Source: Xestospongia muta (Eukaryota; Porifera; Demospongiae; Haplosclerida; Petrosiidae). From it: a stretch of 64,000 bases of DNA. Location of the stretch: positions 2,614,038-2,678,037 of the forward strand of contig OY848923.1 of the NCBI GenBank assembly GCA_963693285.1, in the 5' to 3' direction. Positions 1 to 10,226 of this stretch are shown piece after piece. The translations under genes and the position numbers were made by a program. The notes beneath the pieces are model-generated. The model searched no databases. It was not told where the DNA came from and worked only from the letters and a program-made list of their open reading frames with translations. Every line of letters begins with the position of its first letter. The stretch's first letter is position 1.

Positions 1-97
1 TACATTGTTTAAATTGACTATTGTTTTAGCTGATTCAAAGTCACTTAGGATTGCATGCATTAACAAAAATACACTGACAACATGAACTGGATGTGTT

Positions 98-146
98 ATA
101 TATATATATATATATATATATAATTATATATGTATGTATATATATA
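98..146. repeat. (TA)n microsatellite
   Basis: An almost pure alternating TA/TATG tract, seen directly. It lies in AT-rich DNA with no supported gene. Ordinary slippage repeat. Confidence 0.85.
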
Positions 147-281
147 TGTATTATTGTGTAACTCAAAGTCGACAATCAGTTTATATTCCTGTTCTCTTGA
201 TTAAGCATCATAAGTAGCAGTTACTGGATCTTCAAATCTATTAACACAAGTTACTTTAAAATCAGCTTTACATATATATAT

Positions 282-720
282 GTGTGTATCTCTGTCTTCA
301 AACATTACTGGTCCATTGTTATTGTTCAATTAGTTTCAGATCCAGTATCATCAGTGGAGGAAATGTTTATATCTTGTAGTAAATATATATCTATAGTGTT
401 CCATTTCACTATCTTAATTGTTGATGTGACAATCAATCTCTGCACTACTATTACAGTACAAATAATAGTAAGGTTTTGATCTACTTTAGTACGTAGAGAC
501 CCCACAGTATTGATATTTTGCAGATAACATTAAAAAACTAAAGTTACCACTTAAAACTAATATATATAGTGGATTAATGGAAGTAGAAAATGATTTTATT
601 GATGTATCTGTTCTTAGAGTACAAGTATATTCACTAGTTTTTCTTTTCCTTATAGTTGCAATCACTGCTATAGGATCAGTAGATATATCAGGGAGACAAT
701 ATAAATCTTTCTCAGTATAA
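282..720 (+). other. Possible exon remnants, plus strand
   Basis: Two stretches look weakly coding. Bases 282-479 are open and end near a GTAAGG donor-like site at about 473. A second open stretch follows a good acceptor (TATTTTGCAG, ending about 522). It runs through MEVENDFIDVSVLR and the hydrophobic YSLVFLFLIVAITAIG to a stop at 720. The second would be a short tail exon with one membrane segment. The reading phases of the two pieces do not join cleanly through these splice sites, so I cannot call one gene. No family is recognised. The DNA is AT-rich and chance open frames are likely. Confidence 0.2.
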
Positions 721-1239
721 TTATTATTAAAAAATTAAGTATCAGTACACTATATATATAATCAGCAATAAGTACCAGACATCTATCATACTCTCATTAA
801 GAGCACTAAGACACTATATGCCATCGTTTCTTTTGACCATCACCATTGGCATTGTGTTCAAATGCATTAAATTAAATTCAATTTACTACTGTTATCAAAA
901 GTATTATTTCCATATACAGCTGCTACATATAGTGTCTGATTTATATACTTTCTCTTCATTGGGGATAATACAAGAGTATAAAAAAATAGTGATTATATAT
1001 ATAGTGTACTGATACTTAAGCTTTTCCTTATCCAAGAATGAACAGTCATTCTTACTTGATTTATAGTCAATCTGCAGTAAACGGTGCATATATGAGATCT
1101 TCCCTCACGTCAGACCCCTCAAGTTATTAAACATAATGAAATATTCATTTTAATAAAGGTCAAAGATAAGATGATATAGTTGATTACAGAAATATTCAAT
1201 TATAACACAAGTTGATTCGTGTCTGTTCTACAGAAAATA
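721..1239. other. AT-rich intergenic, no gene seen
   Basis: Only short chance ORFs and AT-rich sequence between the possible exon remnants and the 3' end of the minus-strand UNC93 gene. I see no RNA gene or strong repeat here. Confidence 0.6.
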
Positions 1240-3359
1240 TTATTCACTAATCTTTGAGGTGTGGTTTTCATTTATTTCAGCTCTACCTTTTTCAATTTTA
1301 TAACAGTAAGGAAAGAGTTGTTCTTTACTGAGCGTCTTGAAAACTAGTATTGAATAAGTTATTAATGATAATATAACCAGAGAGAATGCTATCCAAAGCA
1401 GAGCTTGAGTTTTCAAAAAGAGAGATAATGAAAATCCTACTAAATAACCTGTGGCCAGTCCCATACGAATAATACTGAATGCAGGCTCTTTCTTCATTGG
1501 AAATAAGATACCTACAAGACCTGATATAAGATAAAAGAAATGTGATTATAGTTATTTCAGTGTTTGTCCTTATCATTATAATAAAAAATCGTATATAATC
1601 AGGACTTCTAGGACAACCATTTCAATCCCATATGGTATTATGTTAGTAAACAGAGGACAGTTATATTACATATAAAAGCATAGTCCTATAATAGTTGTCT
1701 GGCTCTCCAGATATACTTACAGACTATCCATTAATATATTTTTCTAGCCTACATCCTAAATTTTAACCTGACATATTTAAAAAAAGGGATGCCACATGTT
1801 ATACTAATTATAAATTCTTATACCACAGATTCTTGGCTTACTTGGTGGAATTGAGTGCCATATGCCTTCAGTCATTCCTAATATAGGAATAGTTATAAAT
1901 GGCACAAAATAGCTAGGTTCTCTCTTCCAAAGCAACATAAAGAGGATTACAGAAAACGATAATATTCCATTGACATAAACAATAACAAATTGAGGGATAC
2001 ATTTCACCAGACGACCGCCAGTCATGGCACTTAAAGCACTACAAATACCATATGACATCACTACTAAACCAATCCAATGAACACCAATGCAATCTGATAC
2101 ATACGCCTACAAAAACAATAATACATAAATACAATATAGCCAAGAAAGGTTATATTTCTTCTATTGTCTTAATACACAAAAGTACAAAGGTCACATGTGC
2201 TCTCATTGAAGTTTGATATATGTACAATTTAAACTATGGATAACACAACTAGAAATTACTTTTACTCAGTAACTGAGCTATATATTGTAAGACTTCTTTC
2301 ATAGTATTTTTAGCAACTAACCTTTGCAAAAATTCCTAGTACAAATGACGATAGAAATCCATCAAGTATCATCATAGTTAATATCATATAAATCTTCCAG
2401 TCTGCAAACATCTTAATTGTAACAACAAGTGGTTTCCTTAAGTAGATTTTAACAGCATTTCCAAATGATTGAAATCTAGTCTCTGTTCCAAGATGATCCA
2501 TTAAGGTCAGACACATGATAATAGCCAGTACATCAAGAAAGACAAAACATGATATCAAGATATAAACATACAAAGGATCGAGAGTAGCAGCTTCAGTGTT
2601 ATTACATACACTACCTAGTGATGTATCAATTATTCCAGCATCATCACTACTATTTGATACTTGAGCTTGCTCACTAAATAAGATAATAGTGGTTGCCAAG
2701 TTACCAGGAATATACGACAATTTAGAAAACATCACAAGAATACTTAAGAATAATGAAACTATGTATTCTGGAGTTTCTTTGAGAGTTATAGCATATTGCA
2801 AAGCTATGGTGGTCATATGAACATTAAGAGAAGAGAAAATAGTACCAAGTCCTATACCTAAACACACTGCTCCTGGTACGAGTGTATACCATTGAGGGTA
2901 ATAGTTTAGTAGAGAAAACATTGAAAACAATGCAATAGAGATGGAAGCAGTATATTTTGTCCCAAATACATGAATTATTGATGAATTAAAAAGACCAGAA
3001 ATAAGAAAAACTCCATTGCTTATTGCTAACGAAGCAATCCCCAAACCGCCTTCATCATTGAGACTACTTTGCAGACTGACTAGTGCTATCATTGCACTTA
3101 TAACTAACATAAAGGATAGCCCAGCTCCTAGGAGATTTTTGTAAGCCTTAGCTTTGGGTGTCCATGTACAACACTGACACGTCTCTTTCTCTTTTTCCAG
3201 CCATGAGGGTCTCCTTTTAGAGTTCTGGACAAAATCTTTGAGTTCTTGAGGAGAAAGAAGTTCACTCTGTCTCCTAATGTCATGCAGACTACTGGAATTT
3301 TGGACAACGTCTTTTAGTTCATACAAACCATTTGAAAACATGACGCAATAATCGTTCAT
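1240..3359 (-). CDS. UNC93A-like: UNC-93 family membrane protein, class I, minus strand
   Basis: Three exons on the minus strand: 3359-2322 (346 codons, phase 0), 2106-1842 (265 bp) and 1520-1240 including the stop. All introns are GT-AG (215 and 321 bp) and the joined frame is open, giving about 527 residues. The family assignment rests on SLQSSLN followed by a GLG motif, the YVSDCIGVHWIGL segment opening exon 2, and the EPAFSIIRMG segment in exon 3. UNC-93 proteins are MFS-like multi-pass membrane proteins; vertebrate UNC93B1 escorts nucleic-acid-sensing TLRs and nematode UNC-93 regulates a potassium channel. The role here is unknown. The N-terminus is hydrophilic with a CQCC cysteine cluster before the first membrane segment. 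A second ATG six codons in (3341) is an equally possible start. It is the only UNC93 copy on this strand; its neighbours are all on plus. Confidence 0.88.
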
Positions 3360-3466
3360 GCCTTGACCCCACGCCCCTTATCAAATACTAGTTTTGCTAC
3401 ATAATTGTCCTAAATATTGATCATGAAAAAGGTGGGGTTCGTAATCTAATTGAGTAGTCCGATATC

Positions 3467-3560
3467 ATGGAATCTGTAGCAACTTCAAGCAGTCTGTATA
3501 ACCTAAAGTGGAAACTGAGATTCCTTTTCCTCAGTCATGAATTAAGTGAGCGATATTTAT
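3467..3560 (+). pseudogene. UNC93 exon 1 5'-end fragment, degenerate
   Basis: Starting at ATGGAATCTGTAGC the sequence parallels the start of the class I gene at 4517 (ATGGAGTCTATAG), including the SLYDLRR-like region and the following SELPSPYELR-like region, but with substitutions and indels that close the frame. Homology fades after about 3560. It lies head-to-head with the minus-strand gene and marks a lost plus-strand copy. Confidence 0.65.
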
Positions 3561-4516
3561 CCACTGAGGACTGTGACACTATTGGCTGCTGGAACTGTTA
3601 GTAGTTTAGGAAGCCTAAGATGTATGTTGTATGTGATCATCAAGAACTGATGTTTACAAGAACATACTAGTAATATAACCACACATTATTAACTAATTAA
3701 GTATACAATGTGTTATTCCTTGGCATAGCAGTATATGTCTACTACCAGCAAACTGACCAATGAAGTTATTTCATTTCATGCAGTTTCATTAATATCGTAG
3801 CAATCTCGTGAGGAGATTTTATAAGTGTTACGAAACATATTAACTGGGTCTCCCGAAGCTCGTACTTGGACTGATCACTAGTTGCACCTGACAGGGTCTC
3901 TAGAAGCTGATGCTCCTGACTGACAATTAAATACATGTAGTGACTATTCATACAGGACAGGAAGCACATTTAAGTTCTAATCTTTAGGATTTAAAGTGGA
4001 GTACTAATTTCTCATTGAAGTGTGCACTTCCTGAGATGTACTAATAGTCATTGCCTTAAATACATAAGTCTCTGTAGTCACTATCCAAGAAAGAGAGGCT
4101 CTTTATTTCTCTAGAATGTTTCTAGAGTAGAAGAGAAGTGAGGAAGTCTTTTGAGTTGATAGTGTTATATTCAATGCATTAAAGACCAGATTTGGTTACC
4201 GATATATTAGAATACTTATATGGGACCTTCTTTGTGTGACTACATGCTTACTAAAAAGGTAATGCATACCCCCTATTGCTTTATCTAGGGTTGAAATCTG
4301 TGATATTAAAGTAAGTTAAGAAGTCTAATGTAATGTAAAGAGTAATGTTTTGGGCTCTATTTGTTTTAAAAACAGTTCTGTCTTTTCAGCTGGAGCTAGA
4401 AGATGTGGTAAAGATAATGATCATCAGTCATTTGCACAAATGACTAAATTAAAATATGTTTAAATTTTAAAATAATAATCATATTGTTAAGTGGGTGGAG
4501 CTATAAAAAGGTCATC
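3561..4516. other. Intergenic, with one copy of a dispersed repeat
   Basis: No gene is supported. Bases 3840-3950 contain TTGGACTGATCACTAG and GGGTCTCTAGAAGCTGATGC, the same motifs as the 76-bp tandem repeat at 9285-9545, so this is an isolated monomer of that family. A TATAAAAAG at 4502-4510 lies only 7-15 bp before the next gene's ATG, too close to act as a conventional TATA box for it. Confidence 0.5.
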
Positions 4517-6345
4517 ATGGAGTCTATAGAAATTTCAAACAGTCTATATGATCTAAGGAGGCAGAGTGAACTTCCTTCTCCTTATGAATTGAGAGACTTT
4601 GTTCAAGATACTAAGAGGAAACCGTCATGGCTAGAACAAGAGAAGGAGACATGTCAATGTTGTACATGGTCACCAAGAGCTAAAGCCTACAAGAACATAC
4701 TGGGGGCTGGGCTTTCCTTTATGTTTATTTTTAGTGCAACAGTAGCACTGGTTGGTCTACAGAGTAGCCTCAATGATGAACAAGGTTTGGGATTAGCTAC
4801 CCTTGCTATTAGTAATTGTGTATTCTTAGTATCTGGTCTGTTTGCTTCAACTATTATTCGTATTCTGGGAACAAAATACACTGCGTTATTCTCATATATA
4901 CTTCTATCAAGTTATACCTTAGCAAATTTTTATCCTCGATGGTATACACTAGTACCAGTCACTGTACTTGCTGGGATAGGACTGGGTCCGCAATTTGCCT
5001 CACTCAATGTTCATGTTACAACTATTGCTATACGTTATGCTCCAGCTCTTAATGAGAATCCTGACTACTTGGTTTCTCTATTCACTGGTATTCACACGAT
5101 GTTCTTTAAATTGTCGTATATTCCAGGTAACTTGGCAACCACTATTATCTTATTTAGTGAGCGAGCTCAAGTATCAAATAGTAGCAATGATGCTGGAATA
5201 ATTGATACATCACTAGGTAGTGTATGTAATAATACTGAAGCTGCTACTCTCGATCCTTTGTATGTTTATATCTTGATATCATTTTTTGTTCTCCTTGATA
5301 TACTGGCTATTATCATATGTCTGACCTTAATGGATCATCTTGGAACAGAGACTAGATTTCGTTCATTTGGAAATGCTGTTAAAATCTACTTAAGGAAACC
5401 GATTGTTGCTACACTTAAAATGTTCATAAATTGGAAGATTTATATGATATTACCAATGATGATACTGGATGGATTTTTGTCATCGTTTGTGTTAGGAATT
5501 TTTGCCAAGGTTAGTGTTTATGGACAGGCATTTTGATAGTATTTTAACTCTGCATATATAGACATATGTATCAGACTGTATTGGTGTTCATTGGATTGGT
5601 TTATTTGCCATGACTTATGGAATATCTAGTGCTCTATCTGCTGCATTCGGTGGTCGTCTTGTAAAGTGTATTCCTCAATTTGTTATTGTTTATATCTCTT
5701 TAAGTATATTAATGTCTACTGTGTTGTTCTTGATGTTCTGGGAGAGAAGGCCAAGTTACATTTTGACATTTGTTCCAACATTGATATTAGGAATATGTGA
5801 AGGGATATGCCACTTTGTTCCACCAAGTGAGTATTATATATTACATGTGTGGAGGAAGCCAGGGAAATGAGCTAGTGTATGTAATTTGCTGAGTGTAATA
5901 ATTATTATAGTATTGTCTATGTCTCTATATAAGGAATAAAAGTCATACTGTATGCATACCTTTAATGACATATGACACAACTGCAACATTCAATACTGCT
6001 ATTTAAATAGCCATATTGATCATGGTATTACTTTATATATACATGTGTCATAATTTATTTGTGTTACATTCTTTTTCAGGTCTAGTTGGAATTTTATTTC
6101 CACATAAAAAAGAGCCAGCATTCAGTGCTGTTCGTATGGGACTTTCTACAGGTTATTTGATAGGATTTTCATCAGCTATCTTCTTAGACTTCAAAGTTAT
6201 TTTATGGATAGCATTCTCTCTGATTATAATATCACTTATAACATATTCAATACTTGTCTTTAAGACACATAAAAAAGAACTGCTCTTTCCTTGTTACGCT
6301 AAGCGTGAGGAAGAGGATAACAAGAAAGAAAATACAAAATTATAA
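4517..6345 (+). CDS. UNC93A-like: UNC-93 family membrane protein, class I
   Basis: Exons 4517-5509 (331 codons, phase 0), 5562-5826 (265 bp) and 6080-6345 with the stop; predicted 507 residues. Introns are 52 and 253 bp with GTTAGT/GTGAGT donors and TATAG/TTTTTCAG acceptors. Human UNC93A is about 457 residues, so the length fits. The start at 4517 (MESIEIS) is chosen because the degenerate copy at 3467 begins at the same codon; an in-frame ATG at 4484 would add 11 residues. Visible landmarks: C46xCC cluster in the hydrophilic N-terminus, GLQSSLN at the end of the first membrane segment, a lumenal-type loop with N-glycosylation sequons (NSSN, NNT), YVSDCIGVHWIGL in exon 2, and a charged EEEDNKKEN tail. 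The role is inferred as an MFS-like transporter or trafficking chaperone; the substrate is unknown. Confidence 0.9.
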
Positions 6346-6823
6346 TTCTAATAATCAATAACAACTTCAACTGTTCTTAAATAATATTTATTATTTAAAC
6401 ATTATTCAATAATACCATAATATAATATATATAGGATGCATACAGTTGAGTTCAAAAATATCATTTATGAATCAGTTGATAAAAAGATCACCAAACAACC
6501 AGTTGTAGAGAATGACACTCTGTCTCTACATTGTCTGTTTAGTTAAGACAAATAATATAAACACTTGGTTAGCCTCACATAACCAAACCTTCAGAGGAGA
6601 GGGTCTGGCTACATGAGACTAGCACTGGATGCATCAAGAGTATACTGATTGAAGTATCAGTAAATGATGCGCTCTTTTAAAACATTAGTGGTTAGAGGAT
6701 TTGTCACTCTTGTCCTTGGTCAGACGCTATCCCATAATTAAAGCTGACTGTATAATTAATTATATCACATTTCCTTTAGCTAATATGGAAGTAAGTTGTA
6801 CCACGTCTAGGTCAATTTGAATA
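6346..6823. repeat. Inter-paralogue spacer, copy 1
   Basis: Non-coding spacer between a class I tail and a class II head. Its sequence recurs at 15312-15764 and 60048-60507, including TAATATATATAGGATG, GACACTCTGTCTCTACATTG and the run TTAATTATATCACATTTCC near its end. It shows that class I gene + spacer + class II gene was an old duplicating module. It contains TGTACCAC at 6797-6804, the unoccupied form of the transposon target site described at 15765. Confidence 0.75.
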
Positions 6824-8470
6824 ATGGAGGTTTCACCTGGGCTTACTTCTGCTAGCAGTCTCTTCGACTTAAGGCGACAGAGTGAGCTTCCATCACGGGA
6901 TGCCTTAAAAAACTTTCTTCAGCACTACAACAGGAGGCTATCATGGTTAGAAAAGGAGAGGTCTACTTGTCACTGTTGCTCTTGGTCATTGAAGGCTAAA
7001 GCTTATAAACATTTACTGGGAGTGTCTGTTTCTTATTGGATTATTTTCAGTGTTTTTCTAGCTGTAGTAAGTTTACAGAGCAGTCTCAATGAACAAGACG
7101 GACTTGGTCTTGCCTCACTCTGTGTTCTCTACTCATGCTTTGTTTTTTCTGGCTTATTTACTTCGTCTGTTGTTTGTCTCTTTGGGACAAAATACAATTT
7201 GGCAATGTGCTATATTGTCATGTTAGTCTATACGTTATTAATTTTTTATTCTCGCTGGTATAATCTTAACATCACTAGGTAGTGTATGTAATAACACTGC
7301 ATAAAGCTGCTACTCTCAATCCTTTGTATGTTTATATCTTGATATCATTTTTTGTTCTCCTTGATGTACTGGGTATTAATTATCATATGTCTGACCTTAA
7401 TGGATCATCTTGGAACAGAGACTAGATTTCGTTCATTTGGAAATGCTGTTAAAATCTACTTAAGGAAACCAATTGTCGCTACATTTAAGATGTTCATAAA
7501 TTGGAAGATTTATATGATATTACCAATGATGATACTGGATGGATTTTTGTCATCATTTGTGTTAGGAATTTTTGCCAAGGTTAGTGTTTTTGGACAGACA
7601 TTTTGATAGTATTTTAACTCTGCATATATAGACATATGTATCAGACTGTATTGGTGTTCATTGGATTGGTTTATTTGCCATGACTTATGGAATATCTAGT
7701 GCTCTATCTGCTGCATTTGGTGGTCGTCTTGTGAAGTGTATTCCTCAATTTGTTATTGTCTACATCTCCTTTAGTATATTAATGTCTACTGTGTTGTTCT
7801 TGATGTTCTGGGAGAGAAGGCCAAGTTATATTTTGACATTTGTTCCAACATTGATATTAGGAATATGTGAAGGCATATGTCACTTTGTTCCACCAAGTGA
7901 GTAATATTACACGTGTTCAGGGAACCAGGGAAATGAACTTATTTATGTGATTGTCTGAGTGTAATAATTATAGTATTGTCTATGCCTCTATATAAGGAAT
8001 AAAAGTCATACTGTATACATACCTTTAATCACAATTTAACATTAATATAATCATGAAAGTAAGTGCATATATGGCTTTAACATATGACAACTGCAGCATA
8101 CAATACTGCTATTTAAATCGCCATATTGATCATGCTATTACTTTACATATACATATGTCATAATATATTTGTGCTACATTCTTTTTCAGGTCTTGTTGGA
8201 ATTTTATTTCAACATAAAAAGAGCCAGCATTCAGTGTTATTCGTATGGGACTTTCTACAGGCTATTTGATAAGATTTTCATTAGCTATCTTTTTAAACTT
8301 TAAAGTTTTTTTTATGGATAGCATTCTCTCTGATTATAATATCACTGACAACATATTCAATACTTGTCTTTAAGACACATACAAAAGAACAACTCTTTCC
8401 TTGTTATGCTAAGTATCCAGAAGAAGATAATAAGGAAGTAGATGGAGATGATAATTCTAATAATCAATAA
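6824..8470 (+). pseudogene. Chimeric UNC93 pseudogene (class II head, class I tail)
   Basis: Bases 6824-7270 match class II exon 1 (MEVSPGLTSASS... through GTKYNLAMCYIVML). At about 7270 the match jumps to class I exon 1 from the equivalent of 5211 onward, deleting roughly 500 bp. The frame shifts at the junction, so reading ends ITR-stop at 7282. Downstream, the exon 1 tail, exon 2 (7632-7896, still 265 bp with good splice sites) and exon 3 (from 8190) are class I. Exon 3 has lost one A in CATAAAAAGAGCC and gained T's at AAAGTTTTTTTTATGG, giving further frameshifts. Non-functional as UNC93; a short exon 1-derived peptide is the most it could make. The two-class mosaic points to unequal recombination between neighbouring paralogues. 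Confidence 0.85.
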
Positions 8471-9284
8471 TAATTCCAAGGTGTTAATAATTTGTCTTGT
8501 ATATTTTATAATATTTATAATTTATTTATTACTACTGGTAGATCGTAGACCTGTTATGTTTATTATTTTAACATTTATCAATACAGTGGAATTTCTATTT
8601 CTAGACACGACTGGGAACTGACCCAAGTGTCCTGGTTAACAGGTGTCCTTACTTTTTAGTGGTTAGCTATTCTACATATTTGTGGATGTTATTATAATTA
8701 AATGTTGTGGCTACAATAATGGGTATCTACAATATGGAATGAGTTATTGTTACAGAGTTACATAGTTGTTAATAGTTCATAGTGCCACTACAATGTAATT
8801 TATTTACCTCTTGAAAGGAACTCTTCTATACTCACCTATGGTCTTTAGTAAAACTCCTATTAAATCTACAATCAAATTAATCATATGGAAGGAACCACTT
8901 AGAAACTGAACACAATTTACATCCTAAAGTCCACACCGAGAAAAGTGATCACTCTATGTTCTTAACTGGATCTTCCGGAATCTCTCGCTTGGACTGTATT
9001 ACTGATGTTCTTATATATGAAGATGATTTACACAATAATTATAATCATTATCAGTAATTATGATCAGTATCAATGAACATACAAATATGTAGTAGTAATC
9101 CTACAGAACAATTTTGCTACATAGTTTCATGAAATTCCTGGAAAGAATCCAACAGTGAGGTTTACCCTCTAGCTTTTGAAAGGTTGATAGAGTGAAGCTT
9201 AGTAAGTTAGCTTATTAGAGACCTGACTTGGACTTAGTGATATTCTTAATTGGTTCTCATGTATAGAAGGACTGATTTTCTAAC
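8471..9284. other. Intergenic, no gene seen
   Basis: AT-rich sequence with no supported coding region. Around 8945-9000 there is one degenerate monomer of the 76-bp repeat that becomes tandem from 9285. Confidence 0.5.
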
Positions 9285-9545
9285 TGGATCTCCTTGAACC
9301 TCTTACTTGAGCTGATTACTAGAGTTGATGCTTCTGACTGGATGATCCAGCTATTACTTGGACTGATCACTAATGCTCTCTATAGGGTCTCTCTATAGAG
9401 TTAATGCTCCTGACTGGATGATCCAGCTATTACTAGGACTGATCACTAATGTTCTTTACAGGGTCTCTAAAAGCTGATGCTCCTGACTGGATTATCTAGT
9501 TAGCTCTTACTTGGACTGATCACTAAAACGTTCTTTACAGGGTCC
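9285..9545. repeat. 76-77 bp minisatellite, about three copies
   Basis: The motif GACTGATCACTAA recurs at 9361, 9438 and 9514 (spacings 77 and 76 bp), each followed by a GGGTCT element and GCTCCTGACTGGAT. Copies are diverged. Isolated monomers occur near 3850 and 8950, so the family is dispersed as well as tandem. Confidence 0.8.
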
Positions 9546-9800
9546 AGTTGAAAATAGTTACAGATTGATGCTTGAAAATTTATTCTGCAGTTATTGTATC
9601 TTTTACAATTTTGAGGTGCTGATTCTGGTGGGCTTTTCACATTTTAGTCTGGTCGTCAGAAATGCTCAAATATTAATTATTTATTCGTGGAATTATAAAT
9701 TTTCTATTTTTAGCGAGGTATTTTTTCATCTTAGTGAGGTGATTTCTTGCATAAATTTTTGTGCGCTTTAGGGAAAATACAGCTGACACAGGAGTGCAAT

Positions 9801-9828
9801 CCGTACCTACTGCTTGGAGTAGGTACGG
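9801..9828. promoter_or_regulatory. 10-bp perfect inverted repeat
   Basis: CCGTACCTAC (9801-9810) and GTAGGTACGG (9819-9828) flank an 8-base spacer. Outside the perfect arms GCAA/TTGC also pair after one mismatch. It lies about 400 bp upstream of the UNC93 gene at 10227. It may be a dimeric protein-binding site or a small hairpin; there is no further evidence. Confidence 0.5.
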
Positions 9829-9863
9829 CTTGCGCATTCGCGTAATTATTACAATTTATGGAA

Positions 9864-9881
9864 AATTATGACGTCATAATT
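9864..9881. promoter_or_regulatory. 18-bp palindrome with a full CRE core
   Basis: AATTATGACGTCATAATT is a perfect palindrome whose centre TGACGTCA (9869-9876) is the consensus CREB/ATF cAMP-response element. It lies about 350 bp upstream of the intact UNC93 gene at 10227 and is absent from the other UNC93 upstream regions I compared. Its use as a promoter element is inferred. Confidence 0.45.
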
Positions 9882-9968
9882 GCAATTCTAAAAGAAAATG
9901 TCTAACCAATGAATAGGCTGGGTTTAAATTGATGTGATGATGTTTTATTCACTACACGACTTTAAGCA

Positions 9969-10040
9969 TGGCTTCAAACAGTCGAGTTTGTCGTTTGTGC
10001 AGAGATTTAGTGACACAAAGTCTATCTAAAACCAATTGGT
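9969..10040 (+). other. Short Cys-containing ORF, possible gene-head remnant
   Basis: An ATG opens MASNSRVCRLCRDLVTQS and then a few more codons before a stop, 24 codons in all. The CRLC pair (CxxC) resembles the start of small zinc-binding domains, but nothing downstream continues it. It may be a truncated gene head or the 5' leader of the gene at 10227. I do not assign a function. Confidence 0.2.
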
Positions 10041-10226
10041 AACCACACGAAGACATCTTTACCGTCATATATATAGCTTCAACGCAGAAAAAGCTCTTTT
10101 TATTAAGAGATAGATTTAGTCTTCCCAACTACTTTGGAGCATAGAGTGAAGCAGCGGAGAAGTTGCCATCGTAGATAGTCGAACATTGCGGTAAAAGGAA
10201 TTTTAGGTCATAAGTCAGATTGAATA

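Noticed and set aside
4502..4510. TATA box for the 4517 gene
   Set aside because: TATAAAAAG ends seven bases before the ATG, leaving no room for a transcription start and leader.
4687..4881. Minus-strand ORF over UNC93 exon 1, and frame-shadow ORFs at 4816, 4995, 23734 and 60822
   Set aside because: They overlap a conserved coding exon in other frames and show no independent conservation.
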